NCBI RefSeq assembly: GCF_002236115.1
Contig: NZ_NIWT01000007.1
Span: 186,001-250,000 of the forward strand
DNA: 64,000 nt
DNA from: Pseudomonas jessenii
Lineage (GTDB): Bacteria; Pseudomonadota; Gammaproteobacteria; Pseudomonadales; Pseudomonadaceae
Reading direction: 5' to 3'
Below are positions 8,501-17,498 of the stretch, one piece after another. The notes below the pieces were generated by a model, which worked only from the letters and a program-made list of their open reading frames with translations, was not told where the DNA came from and ran no database searches. A program made the position numbers and the translations under genes. Every line of letters begins with the position of its first letter. Position 1 is the first letter of the stretch.

Positions 8501-11500
8501 GGCACCAACGGTTCCATGGTGTCGAACGTGGCGATTTCCGCTCCGGTGCCATCAGCGTTTGCCCGTACGCTGATGCGTACGTTCAGCCACTTGTCACCAT
8601 CGATGATGTCGTCACCGCCGCGACCTTCGATGAGGTCGCTGCCGCTGCCACCGAGGATGATGTTGCCACCGTCGAAGAACGTAGCTCCCGCTGGCAGCAG
8701 ACCCGCCAGGCCGTTGATCAGGCTGATGTTGGTCAGCACACTGCCGGTTGCTCCCGAGGTGGGTAGCGAAGTCGCATCTTCACTATCGCCGCGCAGGAAG
8801 TCACCGTGGGACGAACCCGACAGACCTTCCATGATGTCGAAGCGCACCAGCGCCGATGCTCCCGAACCCGGCTGCGGAGGCACATCGAAGAAGCGGTCGC
8901 TGAAATCGACGCTCACGCCCTGGGCGAGCCCCTTGAAGGTCGCCCAGTCATAGCCCGAGCCGCCGATATAGCGGTCACCGAGGCCGAGACTGCCGACCAT
9001 GATGTCGTCACCGCCTTCGCCGTTGAACTTATCGTTCTCGCTACCGCCGATGTAGACATCGTGACCGATTACCGGGTCGTTGCCGAGCGGGTCGAAGTTG
9101 TCGCCAGGTGCACCGTCCGAAGTGCCCTTCTCGATCCAGTCGTCGCCTTCGTTACCCATGTCCTGTTCGTTGGCTTTGCTGCCCAGGATAAAGTCGTTGC
9201 CCTGGCCACCAATGGCCTCGGAGGCGTCCTCACCGGTAATGATGAAGTCGTTGCCGAACCCGCCAATGAGCAGGTTGACGCCGTTGCCACCGTGCAGCAC
9301 GTCGTTGCCGTCGCCACCCTGGACGTTATCGTCGCCGCCGGTGTCGGTGATGATGTCGTCGCCGGCGCCACCGCGCAACTGGTCGTTGCCGTCACCGCCT
9401 TCGATGCGATCGTTGCCGCCATCACCCCAGACCGTGTCATCGCCTTCACTGGCGATGAGGATGTCTGCGTTTTCGGTGCCACCCAGCACGATGTGCTCGT
9501 CACCTGTGTACTTGATGTAGTTGGTGTCCGCCCCCACGGTCAGCGGGTTGTCGCGGAACACCACCTGCGCGCCATTCGGGCCGAGCGGATCGACGGCGAG
9601 CAGACCTTCGTTGAACTGCCTGCCCTGGTCCACTTCCAGATAGAACCCCGGATCCGTGAACACCACGCCCGGCAAGTGCGTGGCCGAGGTGTTGGCCATG
9701 ATCAGCTTGGCGAACGAGTTGCTTTCAAGTTCCGCATTCATCGACAGGCCAGAGGTACGCTCCAGATAGTAGAAGCGGTCGCCGTCCTGCAGTTTTTCCA
9801 GCTGGTTCTCGAACACGAAGTTGAACGTCGAGCCGAGCATGCCGCCGAACGGAGTTTTCTGTTCGGCAAGGCCGCCAATCCACATATCGATGGCATCGAC
9901 ACCAGTGATCGTCACGTTCCTCAGGTCGTCGGCAGTACCCAGTACCCCATCGCTACCGGCCAGCGTTACGTTGGCAAAGGCACCGGTGCTGTTGAGGAAG
10001 TCCAGGCGGTCAGCCGGCGCCCCCACACCACCGAATACCAGCGCCATAGCTGCAGCGCGTTTGCCTTCCAGTGTGGTCGCCGCCGTGATGGTGTCATGCG
10101 TGCCATAGGCCGCGATGAAGTTGATCAACGACTCCGGATGCTTGAGGTGCTGCACCAGGTCGACCCAGCTGTTGTAAGGCTTGAGTTGGGTGTCACCGGT
10201 TTGGCTGTAGATGTCGCGGCGGAACGCGTTGAGTGAAGGAATCCCCACGTCGCGGCCACGGGCGATGTTGATCGCCGGCAGGTCGAGCGGAAGGCCGAGC
10301 AGGTTATTGCGTAGCGCCTCGGTGACGAACTCGTCGATTTCGTTACCGGCTTGCCGGGTCACCCCACGGATGATCGCACTGGTCGCATCCTCTGGCGACA
10401 CGCCACTGGCGGCGAACGCCAACGGGTTGAGGAACGCCGCGATCAAGCCCAGTTGCTGATCGGGGTTGGCGCTGCTCGGATCGCCTATCACGTTGAAGTC
10501 GATATCGTAGCGATCGACAGTCTCGGTCAGCATCGAGTGGCCAAACCGGTACACGGTGTGGGCGAACTCGGCGACGATCGAAGGATCGAGGTCGACGTCA
10601 TAGACCTGGGTCGGTGCGAAGAACAGGTCGATGTTGGGCTGGATGGTCCGTGCAAACTCCTCGAACACCAGGTGCTGATACTGCATCTCGGTGCCGAACT
10701 TGGCAGCCTGGAACAAGCGCTCGCCATTCCACTGCAGCGCATCGAACTCAGCCTGGGTAGTTGGCAACGCGGCCACCGGAGTCAACAGCCACTCGTTGAG
10801 GAAGGCCACGTCACCCGAATCGAGCACGGTGTCCTTGGTCTGCGCAACCAGCCGGTTGTGCTCGGAGTGGAAGATCGCATGCACCGCGGTCAGGCCGATG
10901 TTTTCGTTGACCCGGCCGTCGCCGGCGATGTAGTGAGCGTCGAGCAGTTCGTTGTCATAGGTCAGGTTGTTGCCGCCCGGGCCAACGGGCTGCGCATTGC
11001 CGACAAGGGTGTCGGCATCCGCCTGCAGAACCCCGCCGGTAACGACCGGCACGGCGTTGTGGGCGATGTCGTTGAGGAAGGCATGGCTGGTGCGCACCGC
11101 GTTCACGAGGCTTACCGGATTGGCCGGATCGCCTTCGACAAGCGTAGTGACATCATCGGCGGTGCCGGCAATGCCATCCGCCCCGTTGTTGACCCGAATG
11201 ACAACCTGCGGGAAGCCGTTCGGCCCCTTGATGAAGTTGCCATAGGCGTCAGTCGCCAGCAGCGGGCCGCTGTCGATATCGGCGTCGGTCAGATTGATAC
11301 CCAGCACGTCGCGTGCCTGGGCCTTGACCACCTTCCAGGTTGCCATACCACCGATTTCAACGTCGTCAGCGGTGCCAAACGTGCCATCCGCCCCCAGGTC
11401 ACGGTTAGTGATCAACCGGCCTGTCGCTACGGGGCCGCTGGCGGTAAGTTCATAACCGCGCAGGAACACCTGATGCGACGGGTGCGAGCTATAGGTCTGG

Positions 11501-14500
11501 TTCTGGTCCACGAACGGCGAGGTGGTGTTGGTGTGCTCATGGATGTCGTCGGCCGTGCCAAGAACGCCATCCGCCCCTGGCTGGTTGGTCGCGCGGGTCA
11601 GAACCATGAAGTTCGTCAGGCTACCTGGGACAAAGAGTGGATCATCCGGCTGAAGCGGAATGAAGACGGTGCCCGAACCACCTTTGGTCACCAGGTCCAG
11701 ACCATGATCGAAGAACTGCCCGAAGAAGGTCATCCAGGCGTTGAACGGCGCGGACAATCCCGCATCCGACGTGGTGTTCTCGAACAGGTACACATCGCGG
11801 TCGTCGCCAGTACCGAACTGTCCATCCAGCCCGGGGCTGGCAACAATCTGTACACCTTCCTTGAGCACATCGTCGTTACCCACCGCGCCGAAGTTGAGCA
11901 CACCGTCCAGGCCCGGGTCGAATGCCGTGGCATAGGCCGCCGGGTTGTTCGCTGTCTGATCGACGATCAGGTTACTGATGGTGCGCGGCTGCGAGTCGAT
12001 CACAAGGCCGTTGTTCTGCGCATACGACGTTCCCCCTTCCGCCGGATTGAAGACCGGATCGCCCACGCGCGGGAAGAGGTTATCGGCGGCGCCAAACTCG
12101 GTGTTGTCAATGCCGTTGAGGTTCATCAGGTTGTTGCTTGACCCGTCGACCGTACGCAGGCCCAGCGGCGCGCGGATGTTCGGGAGCAGCGAGAGGATGT
12201 CCTGACCGGCCGCATCAGCCTCGGCAATCTTGATCTGGTCAAGAATGAAGTTGAGGTCGGAGCGGACCATGTTAAGACCGGCGCCACCCGCGGTGGCATC
12301 GACTACAGGTACCTGCGCCGTTGGCGTAACCGGTGCACCGGCAACGATGGCAGCCGTCGGCGTGGAGAACAGGATCTCCGTGGTGCCGTGACCGTCCTGA
12401 TAGATCGCCTTGACCCGCAACGACAACCCGGCGAGGTCAGGAGAGACCTTGAACGCGGTGCCGTCGGCGCTTTGGAACGCCAGGTCGCCAGCCGGCAACA
12501 GGATGATATCCTCGAATATGCCAGTGCCTGGTTCGGCCTCGAATTGCCAGATGTAGGACACCGAGGAGTTGGTGATCAACCCCTGCGGATTACCCGCCGC
12601 GACGTTGTCGTCATCGCTCACCCCGGCCACACTGACAGTCAGTAAATCGCCCACGGTGATCGCGCCGCCGTTGCCATCCGAGACAGTCGGACTGCCATCC
12701 GGTTGGGCATTCTCCCCCGCCACCAGCACTTGCTGGTTATCGGCGAACTGCAGGCGTTCGATATTCAACAGGGTATCGGTGCCGTCGCGACCCGCTACGC
12801 TATCGGCCACTGTCCAGACATCGTCCGTCACATCGTCCGTGCCACGGTCGTCGACAGTCACCGCATACTCGGCTTCAAGCCCGGAGAAAATGGCGGTATC
12901 GAAGGCCGCCCCGCCCGTCGAGGTGCCGGGCATGATTTCCCGCACGGCCTTGAGCTGACCTGGGTTGATGGTGCCATCCAGCATCAACGGGATCATATCG
13001 ACCATGCTGTCGAAGCTGGCGATTTCAGGGCCGGTATGGTTGACGTCTGCCGGGTCATAAACGGCAATCCTGACGTTGATCCATTTGTCGCCGTCGATCA
13101 GGTCATCGCCACCGCGGCCCTCGATCAGGTCGCTGCCATCACCGCCGAGGATGATGTTGCCAGTGGCAAAGCCGGTGGTCGGCAGTCCGGCATCGGCCAG
13201 GAACTGGTCCAGACCGCGGATCAACGCCACATTGGTCAGCGCACTGCCCGTGGTACCACCGTGGTTGATGATGGTGTCCGCATCGACATTATCGCCTTTG
13301 AGCACATCGCCGAAACTTGAACCGGACAAGCCCTCGACCTCGGCAAAACGGTCGAGAATCGAGGCCGGCGAGGCGCCCACCGGATTGAATATGCCGGCAT
13401 TCTGGTTGGGTGTATTGCCATGCGGTTGCGCCAGCGCGGCCATGGTCAGGTCAGCGGTCACGCCGATCCTGTCATTTTTGTAGGTCACCCAGTCGAAACC
13501 GGACATGCCTTCCATCTTGTCCTGGGCATCGCTGCCCACAAAGATGTCATCGCCACCCTCGCCGATCATTTCGTCGAAGCCACCGCCACCGATAAAGATG
13601 TCGTTGCCGATCACATCGTCATTGAGCAACGGCGAGGCGTTATCGCCAGGCGCACCGTCCTGGGTGCCCTTCTCGATCCAGTCATCACCTTCGCCACCCA
13701 TAGGTGGCAGGTTGGTCTTGGCACCGAGTATGAAGTCGTCACCCTGCCCGCCAAAGGTCAGGGAGATGTCTTCCGTGGTGATGATGAAGTCCTGGCCATC
13801 GCCACCCAGGATCAGGTTGCCTCCGGCAAGCATGCTGCCAGCGATGATCACATCGTTACCGTCATTGCCTTCCAGACGGTTGTCGCCGAACGAATCGCTG
13901 ATGATGTCATCACCCGCGCCGCCCAGTACCGCATCGTTCCCGGCACCGCCTTCAAGGCGGTCGTTGCCGCCGTCGCCGTAAAGGGTGTCATCGCCCTCAC
14001 CGGAAATGATGATGTCATTGCCGGCAGTGCCGCCCATGACGATATGGTCTTCACCGGTGTACTGCAGATAATTGGTGTCCGGACCCACGGTGTCGGGGTT
14101 GTCGCGAATCACCAGCGACACGACTTCCACGCCATTGATCATGATACCGCCGGTCGGATCGGCACGGCCATCCACGCCAAGGCCGGTGAACTGGGCGGTC
14201 TGATCCACCTCAAGGGTGAAGGTTGGCGTCAGGAACACGGTGTTCGACAGGTGGGTGACATCGGTGTTGAGCATGATCAGCTTGGCAAAGGAGTTGTTTT
14301 CCAACTCGGAGCCGAAGTTCAGGCCCGCGGTACGCGCCAGGTAGTAGAAGCGGTCGCCGTTCTGCAACGCCTCCATCTGGGTTTCAAACACAAAGTTGAA
14401 CGTCGAGCCGAGCATGCCGCCGAACGGCATTTTCTGTTCGGCGAGGCCACCGACCCAGAAGTCGATGTCGTCGACGCCCGTGACCGTCACACCGGTCAGG

Positions 14501-16824
14501 TCATCGGCAGTACCCAGTACCCCATCCGCGCCGGCCTGGGTTACGTTGGCGTAGGCACCGGTGCTGTTGAGGAAGTCCAGGCGGTCAGCCGGCGAACCCG
14601 CACCGTTGAATACCAGCGCAAAGGCTGCAGCGCGTTTGTCTGCCAGCGTGGTCGCCGCCGTGATCGTGCTATGCGTGCCATAGGCCGCGATGAAGTTGAC
14701 CAGCGACTCGGGGTGCTTGAGGCTGTCTGCCAGGTCAGCCCAACTGATGTACGGCTTGAGTTGGCTGTCGCCGGTGGATGCGTAAAACTCGCGACGCGCC
14801 TCATTCAAGGTGGGGATGCCCGTGTCGCGACCACGTGCCAGGTTCAGGGCCGGCAAATCGAGCGGCAGACCGAGCAGGTTGTTGCGCAACGCTTCGGTGA
14901 CGAACTCATCGATCTCGTTGCCGACCTGGCGGGTAACACCGCGAATGATTGCCCCTGCCGCCTGGTCCGCAGTCACCCCGCTGCTGGCGAACGCCAGCGG
15001 GTTGAGGAAGGCCGCGATCAGACCCAGTTGCGAGTCCGGGTTGGTGGGGTCAGTGAGCAGCGGATTGAACGCGGGGTCGAAGCGATCGACGGTCTCGGTC
15101 AACATCGAGTGACCGAAGCGATACACCACGTGGGCGAACTCGGCGAGGATTGCCGGGTTGATCGAAGTGTCATAGCCGGTGGGCGCGAGAAACTCGTCGA
15201 TCTGTGGCTGAATGGTCCGCCCGAACTCTTCGAACACCAGGTGTTGGTACTGCATCTCGGTGCCGAACTTGGCGGCCTGGAACAGGCGTTCGCCGTCCCA
15301 CACCAACGCCGCAATCTCGGCGGGTGTAGTCGGTATCGCGGCCACGTCGTCCACCAGCCACTCATTGAGGAAGGCCAGATCGCCTGCGGCAATGATGGTG
15401 TCCTTCGATTGCTGAACCAGACGGTTGTGCTCGGAGTGGAACACATGGTGCACGGTGGTCAGGCCAATGTTCTCGTTGACCCGGCCGTCGCCGGCAATAT
15501 AGTGGGCGTCGAGCAGTTCGTTGTCATAGGTCAGGTTGTTGCCGCCAGGGCCAACGGGCTGCGCATTGCCGATAGCGATGTCGGCATCCGCCTGCAGAAC
15601 CCCGCCGACGACGACCGGCGCGGCATTGTGGGCGATGTCGTCGAGGAAACCATGCCCGGTGCTCACGGCATTGGCCAGACTGATGGGAGCTGCCAGGTTG
15701 CCTTCGACCAGTTGAGTGACGTCATCAGCCGTCCCGGCGATGCCGTCAGCACCGTTACTGACACGAATCACCACCTGCGGCATGCCGTTCGGCCCGCGGA
15801 TGAAGTTGCCGTACGCATCGGTTGCCAGCAATGGCACGTTGTGCACATCGGCGTCGGTCAGGTTGATGCCCAGAATGTCACGGGCCTGGGCCTTGACCAC
15901 TGCCCAGGTCGCCATGCCGCCATTTTCGCCGTCGCCATCATCGGCCGTGCCGAACCGGCCATCCGGGCCGAGGTCGCGGTTGGTAATCAAGCGCCCCGTT
16001 GCAACAGGATCGCCCGCCGCGTTGATGACGTACTCGCGCAGGAACACCTGGTGCGAAGGGTGCGAGGCGTAGGTCTGGCTTTGGTCGACGAACGGCGAGG
16101 TGGTGTTGGTCTGGCCATCATCGGCCGTGCCGACTACTCCGTCCGCGCCGGCGGTATGCACTGCGCGTGACAGCACCATGAAGTTGGTCAGGCTGCCCGG
16201 GACGAACAACGGATCGTCCGCCTGCAGCGGAATGAACACGACGTCGGTAGTGCTCTTGGTGACCAGGTCGAGACCGTGATCGAAGAACTGGCCGAAGAAG
16301 GTCATCCACGAGTTGAAGCTGGCGGTCAGGCCGACGTCCGGCGACACGTTGGGCATGAAGAACACGTCCTTGTCATCGGCCGTTCCGAACACGCCATCCA
16401 GTCCGGGGCTGGTGACTATCTGTACGCCATCCTTGAGTACGTCGTCATTACCCACCGTGCCGAAGTTGAGTACACCGTCCAGGCCCGGGTCGAACGCTGA
16501 GGCATAGGCCGCCGGGTTGTTGGCGGTCTGGTCGACGACCAGGTTACTGATAATCCGTGGTTGCGGGTCGATCACCGTCCCTGTTCCGGCGTACTGCGCC
16601 GATAGAAAGGAAGGATCGAGCAGGCGTGGGAAGTCAGCGTCCGCGGCGCCAAAATCACTCTGGCCGGTGACCAGGTTGTTGAAGCTGCCATCGACGGTAC
16701 GCAGGCCGAACGGCACCTGGGTATTGGGAAGCAAATCAATGAGGCTGGTGCCGGCGGCATTCGCCTCGGCGATAAAGATTTGCTTGAGGATGAATTCCAG
16801 GTCCGACTTGTTGAAATTGGCCAT
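5584..16824 (-). CDS. Giant secreted protein: two animal haem peroxidase modules plus RTX arrays (copy 1)
   Basis: This protein has 3746 residues. Module A (~1-900) and module B (~1517-2440) are each a full animal-type (myeloperoxidase-like) peroxidase. By motif alignment with myeloperoxidase, A has distal Asp182-His183 (FFGQFFDHGLDL), Arg448 and Glu451 (AGDGRVNENIGL) and proximal His572 (YRFGHSML); B has Asp1706-His1707, Arg1971, Glu1974 and His2096. These include the distal pair, the catalytic Arg and the Asp/Glu that ester-link haem. Acidic insertions of the form GxDGxxGTADD occur repeatedly in both modules. RTX nonapeptides follow each module, then Ig-like domains (one after A, three before the C-terminus), then RTX repeats (~3185 on) and a terminal type I secretion-like tail. 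No N-terminal signal peptide is visible. ATG at 16824 (MANFNKSDLEF) has GAGGG upstream. I recall P. putida PP_2561 (PehA) as similar. Its own exporter genes are destroyed. Confidence 0.93.
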   Translation of the reverse strand: MANFNKSDLEFILKQIFIAEANAAGTSLIDLLPNTQVPFGLRTVDGSFNNLVTGQSDFGAADADFPRLLDPSFLSAQYAGTGTVIDPQPRIISNLVVDQTANNPAAYASAFDPGLDGVLNFGTVGNDDVLKDGVQIVTSPGLDGVFGTADDKDVFFMPNVSPDVGLTASFNSWMTFFGQFFDHGLDLVTKSTTDVVFIPLQADDPLFVPGSLTNFMVLSRAVHTAGADGVVGTADDGQTNTTSPFVDQSQTYASHPSHQVFLREYVINAAGDPVATGRLITNRDLGPDGRFGTADDGDGENGGMATWAVVKAQARDILGINLTDADVHNVPLLATDAYGNFIRGPNGMPQVVIRVSNGADGIAGTADDVTQLVEGNLAAPISLANAVSTGHGFLDDIAHNAAPVVVGGVLQADADIAIGNAQPVGPGGNNLTYDNELLDAHYIAGDGRVNENIGLTTVHHVFHSEHNRLVQQSKDTIIAAGDLAFLNEWLVDDVAAIPTTPAEIAALVWDGERLFQAAKFGTEMQYQHLVFEEFGRTIQPQIDEFLAPTGYDTSINPAILAEFAHVVYRFGHSMLTETVDRFDPAFNPLLTDPTNPDSQLGLIAAFLNPLAFASSGVTADQAAGAIIRGVTRQVGNEIDEFVTEALRNNLLGLPLDLPALNLARGRDTGIPTLNEARREFYASTGDSQLKPYISWADLADSLKHPESLVNFIAAYGTHSTITAATTLADKRAAAFALVFNGAGSPADRLDFLNSTGAYANVTQAGADGVLGTADDLTGVTVTGVDDIDFWVGGLAEQKMPFGGMLGSTFNFVFETQMEALQNGDRFYYLARTAGLNFGSELENNSFAKLIMLNTDVTHLSNTVFLTPTFTLEVDQTAQFTGLGVDGRADPTGGIMINGVEVVSLVIRDNPDTVGPDTNYLQYTGEDHIVMGGTAGNDIIISGEGDDTLYGDGGNDRLEGGAGNDAVLGGAGDDIISDSFGDNRLEGNDGNDVIIAGSMLAGGNLILGGDGQDFIITTEDISLTFGGQGDDFILGAKTNLPPMGGEGDDWIEKGTQDGAPGDNASPLLNDDVIGNDIFIGGGGFDEMIGEGGDDIFVGSDAQDKMEGMSGFDWVTYKNDRIGVTADLTMAALAQPHGNTPNQNAGIFNPVGASPASILDRFAEVEGLSGSSFGDVLKGDNVDADTIINHGGTTGSALTNVALIRGLDQFLADAGLPTTGFATGNIILGGDGSDLIEGRGGDDLIDGDKWINVRIAVYDPADVNHTGPEIASFDSMVDMIPLMLDGTINPGQLKAVREIMPGTSTGGAAFDTAIFSGLEAEYAVTVDDRGTDDVTDDVWTVADSVAGRDGTDTLLNIERLQFADNQQVLVAGENAQPDGSPTVSDGNGGAITVGDLLTVSVAGVSDDDNVAAGNPQGLITNSSVSYIWQFEAEPGTGIFEDIILLPAGDLAFQSADGTAFKVSPDLAGLSLRVKAIYQDGHGTTEILFSTPTAAIVAGAPVTPTAQVPVVDATAGGAGLNMVRSDLNFILDQIKIAEADAAGQDILSLLPNIRAPLGLRTVDGSSNNLMNLNGIDNTEFGAADNLFPRVGDPVFNPAEGGTSYAQNNGLVIDSQPRTISNLIVDQTANNPAAYATAFDPGLDGVLNFGAVGNDDVLKEGVQIVASPGLDGQFGTGDDRDVYLFENTTSDAGLSAPFNAWMTFFGQFFDHGLDLVTKGGSGTVFIPLQPDDPLFVPGSLTNFMVLTRATNQPGADGVLGTADDIHEHTNTTSPFVDQNQTYSSHPSHQVFLRGYELTASGPVATGRLITNRDLGADGTFGTADDVEIGGMATWKVVKAQARDVLGINLTDADIDSGPLLATDAYGNFIKGPNGFPQVVIRVNNGADGIAGTADDVTTLVEGDPANPVSLVNAVRTSHAFLNDIAHNAVPVVTGGVLQADADTLVGNAQPVGPGGNNLTYDNELLDAHYIAGDGRVNENIGLTAVHAIFHSEHNRLVAQTKDTVLDSGDVAFLNEWLLTPVAALPTTQAEFDALQWNGERLFQAAKFGTEMQYQHLVFEEFARTIQPNIDLFFAPTQVYDVDLDPSIVAEFAHTVYRFGHSMLTETVDRYDIDFNVIGDPSSANPDQQLGLIAAFLNPLAFAASGVSPEDATSAIIRGVTRQAGNEIDEFVTEALRNNLLGLPLDLPAINIARGRDVGIPSLNAFRRDIYSQTGDTQLKPYNSWVDLVQHLKHPESLINFIAAYGTHDTITAATTLEGKRAAAMALVFGGVGAPADRLDFLNSTGAFANVTLAGSDGVLGTADDLRNVTITGVDAIDMWIGGLAEQKTPFGGMLGSTFNFVFENQLEKLQDGDRFYYLERTSGLSMNAELESNSFAKLIMANTSATHLPGVVFTDPGFYLEVDQGRQFNEGLLAVDPLGPNGAQVVFRDNPLTVGADTNYIKYTGDEHIVLGGTENADILIASEGDDTVWGDGGNDRIEGGDGNDQLRGGAGDDIITDTGGDDNVQGGDGNDVLHGGNGVNLLIGGFGNDFIITGEDASEAIGGQGNDFILGSKANEQDMGNEGDDWIEKGTSDGAPGDNFDPLGNDPVIGHDVYIGGSENDKFNGEGGDDIMVGSLGLGDRYIGGSGYDWATFKGLAQGVSVDFSDRFFDVPPQPGSGASALVRFDIMEGLSGSSHGDFLRGDSEDATSLPTSGATGSVLTNISLINGLAGLLPAGATFFDGGNIILGGSGSDLIEGRGGDDIIDGDKWLNVRISVRANADGTGAEIATFDTMEPLVPFMLNGTYNPGQLVIVREILTGTDNFDTAMFSGNASEYSVTVEGNAVIVTDLVAGRDGVDRLTGIERLQFADQMQASGVGAALNSAPVGRLAILDATTGAREDTPVAGQLLRVSSQSIRDADSVSAANPTGAITGPVSYYWQVETIAGSGIYEDITIIAAGEASRVTGTTYRVADDVAGLNLRVRAVYQDGNSTLEFVDSSANNTPTAGPGILGLAVQNQVLTADPSTIVDVDGLSNPQFTFQWQETNGVTFVDIVGATTSTLTLGQAQVGDQVRVVVSYVDDFGVAESVASDATAPVVNVNDAPTGALLVSDTTPTQGQVLTALTAGIADPDGLGTFSYQWQQGVGTTFTNIAGATAATFTPGAAQVNQQIRVIARYTDGFGTLESVTSAATALVVLLGAVQTGDALANSLVGTAGSDVLFGLGGNDTLIGQGGVDQLFGGIGDDNLSGGDGNDFINGEDGNDFLNGGAGNDQMLGGVGNDTYRVDSAGDVLIELTGEGADSVQTSLASFTLGANVEHLLYLGAANFTGNGNALGNVITGGTGNDSLNGGDGNDTLMGGLGNDVLTGGAGNDAMVGGVGNDTFRVDSAGDLVVEAAGEGADSVQTTLNSYTLGANVEHLLFTGTGNFTGNGNALNNVMTGGTGNDSLDGAGGNDTLMGGAGNDVLTGGAGNDAMVGGVGNDTFRVDSAGDLVVEVTGEGADSVQTTLNSYTLGANVEHMLFTGAGNFVGNGNALNNIITAGAGNDSLNGGAGNDTLLGGSGNDVVDGAAGADRMEGGVGNDTFRVDSAADAVVELAGSGEDSVQTSLNSYTLGADAEHLLFTGVGNFVGTGNASNNVMTAGVGNDTLNGAGGNDTLLGGLGDDNLDGGAGNDSVAGGAGNDTMNAASGNDIFVFGAGFGNDRILGFDTDAAGGQDLLNIAALNITAATFGSSFNVVDLGADTMLSFGAGNITLVGVGDPNTLSATDFILAS
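5881..7080 (-). repeat. Four 300-bp tandem coding repeats (RTX units) in peroxidase copy 1
   Basis: The segment CCCAGTGTGTAGCTGTTCAG and close variants recur at 6062, 6362, 6662 and 6962, an exact 300-bp period. Each unit encodes about 100 residues: GGxGND-type calcium-binding repeats followed by a block containing RVDSAGDLVVE and YTLGANVEHLLF. Boundaries are approximate. Confidence 0.85.
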
Positions 16825-16854
16825 TTTGGATTGCCCTCGATCTGTCTGGTTAAA

Positions 16855-16883
16855 GGCGCGGGACGAGAAAATCCTCCCGCGCC
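16855..16883 (-). promoter_or_regulatory. 5' leader hairpin of peroxidase copy 1
   Basis: A perfect 9-bp inverted repeat (GGCGCGGGA / TCCCGCGCC) with an 11-base loop lies 31-59 bases before the start codon. In the right copy one base differs, giving a G-U pair only if the minus strand is the RNA; this suggests a structured leader of the peroxidase mRNA. There is only a short T run after it, so a strong terminator is unlikely. Confidence 0.5.
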
Positions 16884-17188
16884 AAGTCAAGTGATGGCTT
16901 GCGCAGTTTGTTGGTTATGTTTTTTTGCGAGAGCTGGCGTTACCCGGGACCCGGGATTCGCGCCTGGAATTCGCGATATGAATTGCTCGCCGGGCGATCA
17001 GGCAGAGCGGATTCGAGCCCTGGGCGGGCCATGGAATCTGGAAGTGAAGGCGAACGTCCTGGACAGCCCCTTCCCTCTGCAAAACAACGAAATGATCGAC
17101 ATGGTTCTGCTCCTCCCGGGAAATCACTGCGCCCTGCGTTGCCAAAACGATGACAGGCTTCAGGCGGGCGGGCCCCCCGATAACTAAG

Positions 17189-17217
17189 ACTAAAGTTCCA
17201 TAGCAAAACTTTGTCAA
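17189..17217 (-). promoter_or_regulatory. Sigma70-like promoter of peroxidase copy 1
   Basis: On the minus strand a consensus -35 (TTGACA, 17212-17217) is followed by a 17-base spacer and TTTAGT (17189-17194). The arrangement is conserved at 30529-30557 in the right copy, while surrounding bases differ. Confidence 0.6.
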
Positions 17218-17498
17218 TATTACGTCATTAAAACAGACGACCGGTGACAAGCCACCCAACTAACTGTTTTTTAAGGACATATAGAAAGTTGTGTTCTGGT
17301 ATAGAGCGAAATGTTATTTCGGAGTGATTCATCGCCACCTACGCTGCTGCATAAGGGAGCAACGCAGCGATTTCGGAAGACTCGCCCCCCCCATATAGAG
17401 CGACCAGCCTGCGTGTCCATAAGTTGTTGACGGGACTACATTTACTGTTAGCTGTTGCGCCCCAAGGGCAATCGGCTTTTCGCAGTGGGAGGATCAAA

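Larger units (their letters stand above)
16825..17498. promoter_or_regulatory. Divergent intergenic region of the left copy (peroxidase leader and exporter pseudogene upstream)
   Basis: No gene is seen here. The region is similar along its length to 30157-30835 in the right copy, which indicates it duplicated with the genes. It holds the peroxidase promoter (17189-17217), a leader of about 360 nt with a hairpin at 16855-16883, GC-rich palindromes around 16938-16950, and a weaker promoter-like pair toward the exporter (17289-17317). Short open frames inside it are overlapping and not conserved between the copies. Confidence 0.6.
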
